DNA of 64,000 nucleotides from Curtobacterium sp. SGAir0471 (GCF_005490985.1 NZ_CP027869.1:3100001-3164000), one strand, 5' to 3'; positions 47,212 to 55,906 are shown, numbered from the stretch's first letter. Made by a program: numbers and translations. The notes: a model not told the origin generated them from the letters alone.

Positions 47212-49979
47212 CGCTCGGCTCCGATCCGGAAGGCGTAGAGCGTCGTCGACGTGGCGCTGGACGGCACGTCGAGACGGAAGGCGGGGAGCTTCGCAGCCCG
47301 GTCGAGCGAGGCGCGGAACTGCTCCTGCTGCAGGAGGATGCCGGCGACGTCCTCGGCCCGGACGTTGGCGTAGCCGGAGGCGTTCTGCGACGCGAGGGCG
47401 AGCTGGTAGTCGGCGGAGTCGGACTTCGCCGCGCTCGTGGCCATCGCGCCGAGGATGCCGGAGCCGTTGACCTTGCGGTCACCGAGGTCGAGCATCACGC
47501 GGTTGAGGTCGCCGGTCAGGAGCGTGCTCGCGCCCTCGACGTCGCGGACCGAGGCGCTGGTGCTTGCGTCGATGCGCTGCAAGCTCGCCGCGGTCTGCTC
47601 GTCCACCGCCGAGGCGAGGCTGCTGCCCTGCTGCTGGAGCGCACCCTTCTGCTCGTCGATGGTGCCCTTCGAGTCGCTCGTCACCTCGCCCGAGGTGGTG
47701 CGGAGGCCGGCGATCGACTTGTCGAACGCGTCGACGACGGCCTTCCGACTGGTGCCGGCGGTGTCGCTGACCTTGCGGACCTGGTCGTCGATGAGGGCCT
47801 GGACCTGCTTGCCCGAGTCGTCCGATGCCTGCTGGAAGGCCTCGCGAACCGCGTCCTGCAGCGTCGTCTGCTGGTCGCGCACCTGCTGCAGCTGGCCGGC
47901 GACGACCGCGCTGGACTTCGAGGCTTCCCCGAGGATGCCCTGCAGCTGCTGCACCGATCCCTGGACCGAGCCGCCGTCCCGCTGCACCGCGGTGCGCACG
48001 TCCTGGACGCCCTGTCGCAGCGCGGCCACGGCGGTGGCGAGCAGGTTCACGGCAGCGCCGACACCGGTCGTCGCCTGCGGGTCGGTCTCGGCGATGAGCG
48101 CGTCCCACGCGGTGGCCTGCGCGTCGAGGCGCTGGTCCATCGGGGTGCTGAAGCCGAGTCCGGGGCGGAGGGTCGTCCCCTCCGGCTGGTCGGTCCCGGG
48201 GCACGGCGACGCCGTGAGGTACCCGCGGAGCGCGTCCACCTCGTCCTGGTCGAGTTCGGGATCGCTGAGCAGACCCGGCTGCGCGAGCTGGCACAGGCGG
48301 TCGGCGAGCGCTCGGTTCTGCGCCTGCATCGAGCCGTCGAAGCGGGAGTCCAGGGCGCCGAGCTGGCCGCGCGCAGCCTGGGCACGGCCCCGGACGTTCG
48401 CGACGGCCTCCTGCACCGGGCGCACCGACTGCTCGCTGGTCGTGACCAGGGCGTCCAGCGCGGTCAGTGCCTGCTCGACGGAGCCGTCCTGGTCGCTGCC
48501 GAGTGCGTCGAGCTTGCCGGCGATCTCCTGCAGTTGCGCGTTCAGTGCGTCGGACTGCTCGATCGCGGTGTCCGCGAGGTCGGGGTTCAGCCCGTCGGCG
48601 AGCTGCTGCCCCTTGCTGACCAGGCCGATCAGCGAGGTGTTGACCGCAGCCGACGACTCCCAGAGCGCGCAGGTCAACGAACCACGGGCCTCCTGGGCGG
48701 CGCATGCCTCGGCGGACGGCGAAGCCGGTCCGACGGACGACGCGAGCTGGGCGCTGACCTCTTGCTTGCACGCCTCGCTCACCTCGGCGTAGCCCTCGAG
48801 CTGCGCGGACACGCGCAGCAGGTTCCCGTAGACGCTGGAGCCCGCTGCGCCGGTCTGCGGCACGGCCTTGCACCCGTTGTCCTTCAGGACCGGCGCCGGG
48901 GCCGTCGCCGAAGTGTCACCGAGCAGCGCGTCGAGGCTGCCAGTCGTCTGCTGCAGCTGCTGCAGCACCGTCGACTGGGTGGCCTGCACGGTCGAGCCGA
49001 GGTCGCCGTTGAGCGAACCGAGCTCGCCCGACAGCGACTGCATCGTGCTCGCGAGCGACGCACTGCTCTCCTGCAGCCGCTCCGCCGTCCTCACCCCGAG
49101 GGTCTCGGACGTCGACTCGAGGTTCGTGCGGACCTCGGTGATGGTGCCGCCGGCCCGGGCGAGCACCTCGTTCACCTGCGCGATGAGGTCGATCGTCCGG
49201 CGCTGGAGGGCGAGCTCGGAGTCCGTGTCGGAGCCGAACGCGCCGTTCATCACGCCGCTGGTCGACAGGTCGGTCGTCAGACCGGGCTGTGCGGCGACGT
49301 CGATCGCGGGCGTGGAGAAGTCACGGACGTCTGCGACGAGGTGCAGCGTGCTGCTCGCACCGGAGGTCGGCGGTGCGAGCAGCCGTCCCCACTGGACGAC
49401 GGCGTCCCCGGAGGCGTTGGTGCTCACGACGCCGTCCGTGGCAGCGCCGCCATCGACCGACTGGGTGACGATGCGGTCCGGCGCGACGCCGTCGAGCACG
49501 GTCGATGCGGCGATGCTGAAGGGTGCGCCGACCAGCGCCGGGGTCGAGCGGGACGCCCCGGCGACGTCGTAGGTCAGGTTCTCGGACCGGACCGTGAGGT
49601 TCTCGACCGTCACGTCGATCTCGACGCGCCCCGAGTACCCGTCGAGGTCGGCGAGGTCGGTACCGGACCGCTTGTCCGTCGTGTACTGGGTGGTGATCCG
49701 GAGCGGCAGGTCCCCGGCCGCGTCCTTGACGTCGTGGTCGACGGTCTTCGAGGACGAGCGCTTCCCGGCGACGGAGATCGTCGTGTCCGAGATCGCGTTC
49801 ACCGCACCGTTCGTGGTCAGCGTCGTGTCCACGGTCTGCAGCACACGCGACGGATCCGTCACCTGGTCCTGGTCGGCGGTACACCCGGAGAGCACCAGCG
49901 CGAGTGCGCCCGTGACGGCCACCACTCCGGCGATGCGGCTCCCCGACCGAGTCCCGGTACCCCCGGCGCGCGTCAACAT
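47208..49979 (-). CDS. Giant coiled-coil lipoprotein of the secretion cluster
   Basis: Encodes 923 residues from the ATG at 49979, downstream of GAGGGGG. A signal peptide ends in the lipobox LSGC with lipidated Cys33. A beta-rich domain (about 40-260) is followed by a long helical, Gln/Ser/Asp-rich region (about 265-860) with many heptad-like patterns, and a short C-terminal domain. There is no second membrane segment. It overlaps the next gene by 4 nt. By position and its long external coiled coil it could be a functional counterpart of EsaA/YueB, which instead have membrane helices at both ends. No family match is certain. Confidence 0.7.
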   Translation of the reverse strand: MLTRAGGTGTRSGSRIAGVVAVTGALALVLSGCTADQDQVTDPSRVLQTVDTTLTTNGAVNAISDTTISVAGKRSSSKTVDHDVKDAAGDLPLRITTQYTTDKRSGTDLADLDGYSGRVEIDVTVENLTVRSENLTYDVAGASRSTPALVGAPFSIAASTVLDGVAPDRIVTQSVDGGAATDGVVSTNASGDAVVQWGRLLAPPTSGASSTLHLVADVRDFSTPAIDVAAQPGLTTDLSTSGVMNGAFGSDTDSELALQRRTIDLIAQVNEVLARAGGTITEVRTNLESTSETLGVRTAERLQESSASLASTMQSLSGELGSLNGDLGSTVQATQSTVLQQLQQTTGSLDALLGDTSATAPAPVLKDNGCKAVPQTGAAGSSVYGNLLRVSAQLEGYAEVSEACKQEVSAQLASSVGPASPSAEACAAQEARGSLTCALWESSAAVNTSLIGLVSKGQQLADGLNPDLADTAIEQSDALNAQLQEIAGKLDALGSDQDGSVEQALTALDALVTTSEQSVRPVQEAVANVRGRAQAARGQLGALDSRFDGSMQAQNRALADRLCQLAQPGLLSDPELDQDEVDALRGYLTASPCPGTDQPEGTTLRPGLGFSTPMDQRLDAQATAWDALIAETDPQATTGVGAAVNLLATAVAALRQGVQDVRTAVQRDGGSVQGSVQQLQGILGEASKSSAVVAGQLQQVRDQQTTLQDAVREAFQQASDDSGKQVQALIDDQVRKVSDTAGTSRKAVVDAFDKSIAGLRTTSGEVTSDSKGTIDEQKGALQQQGSSLASAVDEQTAASLQRIDASTSASVRDVEGASTLLTGDLNRVMLDLGDRKVNGSGILGAMATSAAKSDSADYQLALASQNASGYANVRAEDVAGILLQQEQFRASLDRAAKLPAFRLDVPSSATSTTLYAFRIGAER

Positions 49980-50015
49980 CACGATCGTCCCCCTCAAGAA
50001 TCGACTGCGTGCTCG

Positions 50016-50021
50016 ATCCTA
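50016..50021 (-). promoter_or_regulatory. Candidate -10 element of the secretion operon
   Basis: TAGGAT on the minus strand lies 36 nt upstream of the ATG at 49979; no clear -35 box. It would start the lipoprotein, binding-protein and EssC-like genes. Confidence 0.4.
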
Positions 50022-50186
50022 ACCGCTGAAATACCGTGAGGTTCCGTCCTCCACAGGAGGAGATCACCCCCGTTCGAGCCACAACGAAGCGACATACGAA
50101 CTTGCGGTCGCTGCTGGAATTGATACTCTGCACAACGCACCCTGGGGGGATCGCCGAACACCATGCGGTGGTCGGGGATGCATGAT

Positions 50187-50226
50187 CGAGTGGTCGACCG
50201 TTCCGAACGGGGCGGTCGACCACTCG
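50187..50226. repeat. Perfect 14-bp inverted repeat upstream of membrane PH-like gene
   Basis: CGAGTGGTCGACCG (50187-50200) and its exact complement (50213-50226) flank 12 nt. It lies 32 nt before the ATG at 50259, in a place where it could be an operator or an RNA hairpin in the leader. The rest of the 279-nt gap holds nothing else I recognise. Confidence 0.6.
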
Positions 50227-50258
50227 GTCGACGGGCCGCAGCACGAGGGGGACGACAC

Positions 50259-51224
50259 ATGTGGATCACCATCACGTCCGTGGGCATCGCGATGGCCGCG
50301 GCGTTCGTCATCACGACATCCGTGACGGCGGCGACCAAGCGCAGCGACCGCCGCCGGCGCGAGCGTGGTGAGCCACTGCCGAACGAGGGCGGTGCGCTCG
50401 TCACCGTGCGCCTACGGACGTTCCAGTGGGTCCTCATCCGGGTGGTCGCGATCGTCTTCGTCGTGGTCGGAGCGCTGCTCTCGCTGGGCGCCGCCACGAC
50501 GGCCTCGACCGGCGCCGATCCAAGCCTGGTGATCGGGGCGGTCGTCGTCCTGCTGGCCGGCATCGGGGGCATCGTGCTGTCCCGCTCGATGCGCCGGACA
50601 CGGCTGCTCGCGATGGAGGACCACCTGCTGGTCCGTCAGGGCCTCCACCAGGAGCGCCGCGTCGACCTCGGCGAGATCGCGGCGGTGCTGCCGACCGCGA
50701 ACCAGTACGGCGGCCTGCAGGCACGTGACGTGACCGGCAAGCGACTCTTCTCCGTGATGGGCCTGGCCCGCGGCTACACGGAGCTCGAGGCGTACCTGCA
50801 GGAGCGCGTCGTCCGCCCACTCGCGACGGCCCCCGCAGCGCTCGGACCGGACGGTGTCTCGATCCTGCCCTGGCGCGGTGTCGCGTGCAGCGCCGACTGG
50901 ACCACGGTCCCGCTCGGCCGCGGCGGTCGCGTGCGTCCGGTGATCCGCCTGTTCGTCGGCGGCGACGTCGTCGTGCTGCACCCCGCCGAGGTCCGTGCCC
51001 TCATCGACGGCCGGACGGGGGTCGTCGAGTCCAATTCGCAGCCCCTCGCGTTCCTGGCGAGTCCGGCACTCGTCGACCCGTCATCGCTCGGCGGTCGGCA
51101 GTTGGCCGGTCTGCCGCCGGAGAGCCTCGCGCTCCTGTACGACGCGCAGGACGCACCAGCAGTCGTGCTCCGCGACGGCGACGCCGTCACGTTCCGCGCG
51201 TGGGTGAGCGGTCTCCCGCGCTGA
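50259..51224 (+). CDS. Membrane protein with PH-like domain
   Basis: Encodes 321 residues from the ATG preceded by GAGGGGG. One hydrophobic segment at the N-terminus (about 1-22), then two more (about 58-80 and 88-108), then a cytoplasmic part of about 210 residues in which RRTRLLAMEDHLLVRQGLHQERRVDLGEIAAV resembles bacterial PH-type (bPH) domains. Function unknown. Divergent from the secretion operon, so possibly part of it functionally. Inferred only. Confidence 0.6.
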   Translation: MWITITSVGIAMAAAFVITTSVTAATKRSDRRRRERGEPLPNEGGALVTVRLRTFQWVLIRVVAIVFVVVGALLSLGAATTASTGADPSLVIGAVVVLLAGIGGIVLSRSMRRTRLLAMEDHLLVRQGLHQERRVDLGEIAAVLPTANQYGGLQARDVTGKRLFSVMGLARGYTELEAYLQERVVRPLATAPAALGPDGVSILPWRGVACSADWTTVPLGRGGRVRPVIRLFVGGDVVVLHPAEVRALIDGRTGVVESNSQPLAFLASPALVDPSSLGGRQLAGLPPESLALLYDAQDAPAVVLRDGDAVTFRAWVSGLPR

Positions 51225-51251
51225 CCGTCAGCGGCTGATCCCATGATCCGG

Positions 51252-51270
51252 CCTGGAGGCGCGGTGCCGG
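51252..51270. repeat. Half copy of the GGAGGC palindrome
   Basis: CCTGGAGGCGCGGTGCCGG matches one arm of the palindromes at 24953 and 30163, but the second arm is missing. It lies between two convergent genes and looks like a decayed copy; a different weak stem follows. Confidence 0.6.
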
Positions 51271-51345
51271 TCCGACGGGCGACTCACCCTGTCGGGTCGG
51301 TCGCCTCGCTCTGTCGCGTGCTGCTCCGGTGACGGTCGCGCGCCT

Positions 51346-52347
51346 TCACCCGGTCGGGGTGCTCGGTGGGGACGATCCAGCGCGGTGCGCTGACGCGACA
51401 CCGGCGGCCAGACGGCGAGCGCGCCGTCGAGCGGCGAGCACCTGTCGTCTGGCCTTCGCCCACCGCCGGGTGTGCCTGGTTCGGATCTTGCGTGTGACGC
51501 TCTCGACCGTCTGCACCGTGAGCAGCGGCGCCCCGGCGGCCAGGAGCGGCAGTGCGGTGAACGCGGCGCCGCGGCCGCGGTCGACCCGTCCGATGAACAT
51601 CTCACGGAGTTCCGCAGACCGGATGCCCGCCGTCGTCGGGTCGTCCGGGTCCACCATGATCGTCAGGCGCTGCCCGACGCGGTAGTAGTCCGGTTCGTTC
51701 GTCACCGTGTAGACGTCGAGCGCCGTCTCGTACTCGACCCCCTCGAACGTTTGCCGCGTGACGGGCGTGTACTCGGTCCGGCCGCGCCCCTTGTAACCGG
51801 TGAAGTGCACGCGCTCGACGTGCACGACCTCACCGAAGACGACCGCCCCGGTTCGGCGGAGCGCATCGTCGTAGCGCAGTGCGTCCGCGCCCTCGCCGTG
51901 CAGGAGCGCGCCCAGCGCGGCCACGCAGAACGCACCGAAGCAAAGCATGAACGGTCCGGCCTCACGCAGCCACTCCCCGCCCGCTGAGCGCAGCCCGCGG
52001 CCCGCTGTCTCCTTGCGCCGCCGCGCCCCGACGTCCGGGAAGACCACCCGCGCGAGGAGCGCGCCCGCGAGCACAGCGGGCAGCCACCCGTACTGCAGCG
52101 GCCCCCAGTCCGACGCGTGGTCGACGAGGACGACGAGGACGACGAAACTCCCGAGGAACATCACCGTCGGTACGAGGCAGCCCGCTGCGCCGACGCGCAC
52201 GAGCGCTGCGCCGTAGCCGAGTCCGAGGACGGTGACGACGGCGAACGCCCAGCCATGGACGCGGAAGTGCCCGAGCTCGATCAGCCCACTGCTGGTCAGT
52301 GCAACCGCCGCGAGGAGCGTGTGGAAGACCCGACGTGCAGGAGTCAC
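51346..52347 (-). CDS. DUF3592-like membrane protein
   Basis: Encodes 333 residues. Four hydrophobic segments at the N-terminus (about 8-27, 33-52, 57-75, 83-100), two more at about 132-150 and 265-285, and an external domain between (about 165-250) with VYTVTNEPDYYRVGQRLTIMVDPDDP, which resembles DUF3592. A basic cytoplasmic tail follows. The N-terminal module with YGWLPAVLAGALLARVVFP is clearly related to that of the protein at 56252-57043. Likely part of the immunity/envelope set, by association only. Confidence 0.6.
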   Translation of the reverse strand: MTPARRVFHTLLAAVALTSSGLIELGHFRVHGWAFAVVTVLGLGYGAALVRVGAAGCLVPTVMFLGSFVVLVVLVDHASDWGPLQYGWLPAVLAGALLARVVFPDVGARRRKETAGRGLRSAGGEWLREAGPFMLCFGAFCVAALGALLHGEGADALRYDDALRRTGAVVFGEVVHVERVHFTGYKGRGRTEYTPVTRQTFEGVEYETALDVYTVTNEPDYYRVGQRLTIMVDPDDPTTAGIRSAELREMFIGRVDRGRGAAFTALPLLAAGAPLLTVQTVESVTRKIRTRHTRRWAKARRQVLAARRRARRLAAGVASAHRAGSSPPSTPTG

Positions 52348-52369
52348 CCCTCCTCAGCCCCCGCCGCGG

Positions 52370-52987
52370 TCAGCAGTCGGCGCTGGTGACCGCGAAGTCG
52401 ATCGTGCGGTCGGTGCCCTCGAAGACGTACGAGTAGCGCATCACGATCGCCTTCGACAGCAGGTCACGCGAATCCTTCTTCTGGCAGACGTTCGAAACGA
52501 CCGACGACTTGAGGTCCGCCGCGGTCAGGCTCGCCGGATCGACCGAGGAGTCGATCGTGTAGGCGTACTCGAGCTGCGCGCCGTCAGCCGTCACACCGTC
52601 CCAGCGGGTCACCTCGTCGAGCTCGAGCGGGAAGGTGTAGTTCTCGTTGACCTGCTTCGCCGCCTCGGTCGCGAGGGCCGACGGGGAGGGCTCCGCGGTG
52701 GCGTTGAAGAACGCGCGGACGCCGAGGGACGCGCCGACCGCGGCGAGGACGGACACGACCGGAATGAGGATCCGGAGCGCGACGCTCTTGCCCTTCTTCT
52801 CCGGGGTCGGCGGCTGCCAGGCGGGGACACCGGAGCCGGTACCGGCGTAGGGCTGCTGCTGGTACCCGGGCGTCTGCTGGTTCGGCTGCCCGAAGCCGGA
52901 TGGCTGCTGGTTCGGCTGCTGGGAGCCGGGTGCCTGCTGCGCGTTCGGCTGCCAGTCGCCGGGCTGCCCGTTGTTCGGCGTCGTCAT
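52370..52987 (-). CDS. Gln/Pro-rich membrane-anchored protein
   Basis: Encodes 205 residues. Residues 1-60 are a disordered cytoplasmic tail of Gln/Pro/Asn/Gly. One membrane helix (about 70-90) is followed by an external domain of about 115 residues with two cysteines (SNVCQKK and the last residue Cys), and a SDLSKAIVMRYSYVFEG-like segment. This layout is common in actinobacterial DUF4190/DUF4333-type proteins, but I cannot assign a family. It lies 22 nt downstream of nothing obvious and ends just before the DUF3592-like gene. Confidence 0.6.
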   Translation of the reverse strand: MTTPNNGQPGDWQPNAQQAPGSQQPNQQPSGFGQPNQQTPGYQQQPYAGTGSGVPAWQPPTPEKKGKSVALRILIPVVSVLAAVGASLGVRAFFNATAEPSPSALATEAAKQVNENYTFPLELDEVTRWDGVTADGAQLEYAYTIDSSVDPASLTAADLKSSVVSNVCQKKDSRDLLSKAIVMRYSYVFEGTDRTIDFAVTSADC

Positions 52988-53147
52988 GATGGTCCTTCGC
53001 GGTCAGCACTCACGCGCCGGACGTCCCCGAAGTTCCGTGCTCCTGCCGCCCCGCGGCCGGTCGTACACGCCCCCTCGAGCGCCGGCGCCCCCTGTGCGCG
53101 GTACTCGATGTCAGGCGCCGGCAGGGCCAGCACCTGCATCCAACGTA

Positions 53148-53605
53148 TCAGGTGGGGATGGCTCCGATCCGGCTCCCGCCCCCGACACGGTCAACCGCGG
53201 CAGCATCGCCGCATCGGGTCGCTTCGCGTACGAAGACGGCCTGTCGCACGCGGTGGAGCAGATCCCTCAGCTCGTAGGAACCGCGACCGACCGTGAAGCA
53301 CCACCTTCCACCAGCGTCGAGACGTCGGGTCGTCTGCTCGATGTTGGCGCCCGTCACGCCCCAGCGGAGCGCGAGCGGCCCGCAGTCCTCCGTCTTGACG
53401 GCGACCCCCAGCGCCGAGGCTTCGACGACTCGCGACGAGTGCGAGGAGTCCGTGCTCGACTCCGCCGACGAGGCAGAGCAGACGATCTGCATCTGATGCC
53501 CAGCGTCGTAGCTTTCTGCGTGATCGGTCTGACGTAGAGGAAGAGGACCGGCACGACGGCGAAGACCACGAGCAGCAGCGCGGCGAAGACTCGTCCGCGC
53601 AGCAC
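53148..53605 (-). pseudogene. Frameshifted member of the small two-Cys membrane protein family
   Basis: The N-terminal part MLRGRVFAALLLVVFAVVPV through VRPITQ aligns with its intact relatives, but the YDAGHQMQIVC part that should follow is read only after a -1/+2 shift. The break is in the run of A's at about 53513-53515 (minus strand CAGAAAGC); one extra A would restore a full protein. The remainder has the conserved DCGPLAL and SYELRDLL segments. It may be a true pseudogene or a sequencing error. It lies 11 nt after the next gene in the array. Confidence 0.75.
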
Positions 53606-53616
53606 TTACCGTTCCG

Positions 53617-54078
53617 TCATCGCTGATCTTCCTCGGACACCGGTTCAGCCTCCGACACGATCACCGGTGTCCTGAAGAAGTGCAGCACCGAACGCCACCG
53701 GTAGGAAGCAGCGCCCACCATGAACCGGTGATCGGCGCCTCGTTCGAAGCTTGCAGCCAGACGCTCCTTGTTGGCCTCGTCGACACCGCGGCGCAGCACG
53801 AGTGGTCCGCAGTCCTCCGTAGAGATCTCGACCTGATCGAACGTGGTCCCGATTCCCCGTCCTGACGTTGATCCGCCCGTAGCGGGAGACGCCGATTCGA
53901 CAACGCAGGTCACCTGGACGGGGTGCGCCCGGTCGTACTGCCGGAACACTTCCCCTGCTACCAGGAGTCCAGCGACTCCGAGGAAGATCACCCCGAGCAT
54001 CCCGAAGACGAATCGGTTGCCTCGCTTCGCCCCGACAACGCGGCCCACCCGCGCCTTCCTGGCTCGCTCGCGGCTCAT
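53617..54078 (-). CDS. Small two-Cys membrane protein, copy 2
   Basis: Encodes 153 residues from the ATG giving MSRERARKARV, which overlaps the stop of copy 3 (ATGA); a second ATG lies 12 nt upstream. One membrane helix (about 24-46) is followed by an external domain with FRQYDRAHPVQVTCVV, GRGIG, DCGPLVLRRGV and SYRWRSVLHF. Two cysteines are conserved across the four paralogues, suggesting an external disulfide. Function unknown; an immunity role fits the context. Confidence 0.7.
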   Translation of the reverse strand: MSRERARKARVGRVVGAKRGNRFVFGMLGVIFLGVAGLLVAGEVFRQYDRAHPVQVTCVVESASPATGGSTSGRGIGTTFDQVEISTEDCGPLVLRRGVDEANKERLAASFERGADHRFMVGAASYRWRSVLHFFRTPVIVSEAEPVSEEDQR

Positions 54079-54545
54079 CCTCGCTCCCATCCCCGAACTT
54101 CTGGCACCGCCCCGAGCACGGACAACGGTGCACGCAGAGCCAGCGAGGCCTCACCCAAGGTGATCCGGTACGTCTTGCCTCGCTCGAAGGTCGATGCGAC
54201 CGCGTCGCTGTTCTCACTCGTGATGCCGTCCCGGATCACGAGATGCCCACAGTTGGACGTGTGGAGGTCGACCTGATCGGTGTACGAACCCACACCGCGG
54301 CCGGAGTGCGTGGACACTGCGGAGGCTTTCGCGTTGGAGATCACGCAATCGAGGGTGACCGGGTGATCCTCGTCGTATGCCGCGATCCATTGCCGTCCGA
54401 AGAAGAAGAAGGCGACTACCGCGAGCAGAACCAGAACTGCCATCGTGAAAACGAGCCGCCCCCTCACGACCGAACTCCTGCTCGGCGACAGGTGCCAACG
54501 GTTCAGCCTGCTGTGCGACACGCTGCCACCTCGCTCACCATTCAA
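54075..54545 (-). CDS. Small two-Cys membrane protein, copy 3
   Basis: Encodes 156 residues from an ATG preceded by GGGAGAG; a GTG at residue 9 is an alternative. A membrane helix (about 33-51) leads to IAAYDEDHPVTLDCVISNAK, HSGRGVGSY, NCGHLVIRDGI and FERGKTYRITLGEASLALRAPL, the shared family pattern. It overlaps copy 2 by 4 nt, so both are translated together. Confidence 0.7.
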   Translation of the reverse strand: MNGERGGSVSHSRLNRWHLSPSRSSVVRGRLVFTMAVLVLLAVVAFFFFGRQWIAAYDEDHPVTLDCVISNAKASAVSTHSGRGVGSYTDQVDLHTSNCGHLVIRDGITSENSDAVASTFERGKTYRITLGEASLALRAPLSVLGAVPEVRGWERG

Positions 54546-54574
54546 CTCTCCCGGTGAAGGGCGACTTGGCCCTC

Positions 54575-54604
54575 ATTCCGACTCAACGCCACCTTTGATT
54601 CTTC
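54575..54604. repeat. 30-bp repeat in array intergenic region, copy 1
   Basis: ATTCCGACTCAACGCCA (54575-54591) and the following TTGATTCTTC match the sequence at 56165-56194 at 26 of 30 positions. It lies in the 162-nt gap between copy 3 and the next gene, where no reading frame is evident, and looks like a cassette-boundary remnant. Confidence 0.6.
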
Positions 54605-54707
54605 TCGCAGTCCTCCACCTCATTGCCCATTCAAATCTCCCGGGTGCATCATTCCGCCGCGGCGACTTCTTGAACATTCCGATGCCAGGTCGAGTGCGAT
54701 CAGTGAG

Positions 54708-55055
54708 TCAGCGCGTCCGCGCCGTCCACGCCTGACTCCGTAGGTGCGAACCCACGCTTGCAGCGACGAACGATCCGAACAAGGAGAGCGGCACCGCGAA
54801 GGCCCACAGACCGTCAACCCGCTCGAACACGAAGAGCACCACGAGGATCAGCACCACGACCATCGGCATCCCCATTGTGACCGGACGGAAGCGCACACTC
54901 AGACCGCCGACAAGGCACCCGAAGAGCGCACCGATCAGCACGTACACGAGCACCTGAGGAGCAGCCCTGCCAACTAAGAGGAGAGGGATCAGAGTGCCGA
55001 CGACGACGAACTTTCCGCAAGCGATCAACACTCCCCCGTGGCTATCGGACTCCAT
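54708..55055 (-). CDS. Small three-helix membrane protein in the array
   Basis: Encodes 115 residues. Three hydrophobic segments (about 10-30, 33-53, 62-81) and a fourth weak one (86-104) leave almost no soluble part. No family recognised. Base composition is less GC-rich than the flanking core genes. Position among the small membrane proteins suggests it belongs to the immunity array. Confidence 0.55.
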   Translation of the reverse strand: MESDSHGGVLIACGKFVVVGTLIPLLLVGRAAPQVLVYVLIGALFGCLVGGLSVRFRPVTMGMPMVVVLILVVLFVFERVDGLWAFAVPLSLFGSFVAASVGSHLRSQAWTARTR

Positions 55056-55114
55056 CGCCGTACGGCATGGCGTCGGCTCCGCTCGTTCGTCATCATACGG
55101 TAGCCCCCCTCAGG

Positions 55115-55549
55115 TCAGCTGCGATCCACTACCTCGAAGCTGTAGGCAGTCGGCGACACGCCGAAGAATGCGAGTTGAGCGCGAAGTCGATAGGCCGCGA
55201 CGCCAACCTTGAAACGAACGCGATCGACATCCGATGCTTCCCTCGCGACGGCACCCGCGTTCGAGGAATTGATGCGGTCTTGAAGCAGGATCTTCCCACA
55301 CTGCTCGGTCTCGACAACGACCTGATGCCCCGACGCACCGCCCCCCTTGAACGATCCGCTCGATTCCGTTCCGGTGACCGCGCTAATGATGGTGCACACG
55401 ATCGACAATCGGTGCGATTCATCGTACGCCGTGATCCCGACGGGAATCACGAAGAAAAGCAGCCCGGGAACGACGAACAGCAGCATCACTATGGCGATCC
55501 CGACGAGCGGAAACTTTCTCCTCGCCGCAACAGACGACATCCCAGTCAT
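55115..55549 (-). CDS. Small two-Cys membrane protein, copy 4
   Basis: Encodes 144 residues (an ATG at residue 4 is an alternative). A membrane helix (about 13-38) precedes ITAYDESHRLSIVCTIISAV, a Gly-rich stretch (GGGASG), QCGKILLQDRI and AAYRLRAQLAFFG. It is the most diverged paralogue but keeps both cysteines and all block positions. It follows the 109-residue gene by 16 nt. Confidence 0.65.
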   Translation of the reverse strand: MTGMSSVAARRKFPLVGIAIVMLLFVVPGLLFFVIPVGITAYDESHRLSIVCTIISAVTGTESSGSFKGGGASGHQVVVETEQCGKILLQDRINSSNAGAVAREASDVDRVRFKVGVAAYRLRAQLAFFGVSPTAYSFEVVDRS

Positions 55550-55565
55550 CGACAGTTGCTCGCCG

Positions 55566-55895
55566 TCAGCCCGTGAAGGTTCGCAGCCAGTCGCGCCATC
55601 GCGACTGCGCGGTCAAGCGATACAAATGGTCAAGAGATTCCTTGTACCTGGTCGTCGCCTCGACATCCGGTCTCCCTGCAGCATCGGTCAACACAACGCC
55701 GAGTGGGCCTCCCGTCCCAGCCGAGATGGACTCGTGTACTGCCCGGATCAGCGCCACCCGTTCAACATCCTCGTCGCTCATGAGCGCCGCAGCCTTCTGC
55801 TCATACCAGCGAGCGGCCTGTTCATGGTGCGCCCCGCGCAGGTAACCGCTGACCTGTGCGCAAAGACGGGACACTTCCGCGTAGTTCGTCTTCAT
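55566..55895 (-). CDS. Small helical soluble protein, probable immunity partner of orphan toxin tail
   Basis: Encodes 109 residues from the ATG giving MKTNYAEVSRLC, preceded by GGAGGACCG. It looks fully helical and soluble: QVSGYLRGAHHEQAARWYEQ, VALIRAVHESI, LDHLYRLTAQSRWRDWL. No family recognised. It starts 11 nt after the stop of the toxin-tail fragment, the normal toxin-then-immunity order of orphan cassettes. Confidence 0.6.
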   Translation of the reverse strand: MKTNYAEVSRLCAQVSGYLRGAHHEQAARWYEQKAAALMSDEDVERVALIRAVHESISAGTGGPLGVVLTDAAGRPDVEATTRYKESLDHLYRLTAQSRWRDWLRTFTG

Positions 55896-55906
55896 CGGTC
55901 CTCCGA

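Noticed and set aside
53148..53492. A separate small gene starting MQIVCSASS
   Set aside because: It aligns to the middle of the two-Cys family, so it is the second half of a frameshifted gene, not an independent start.
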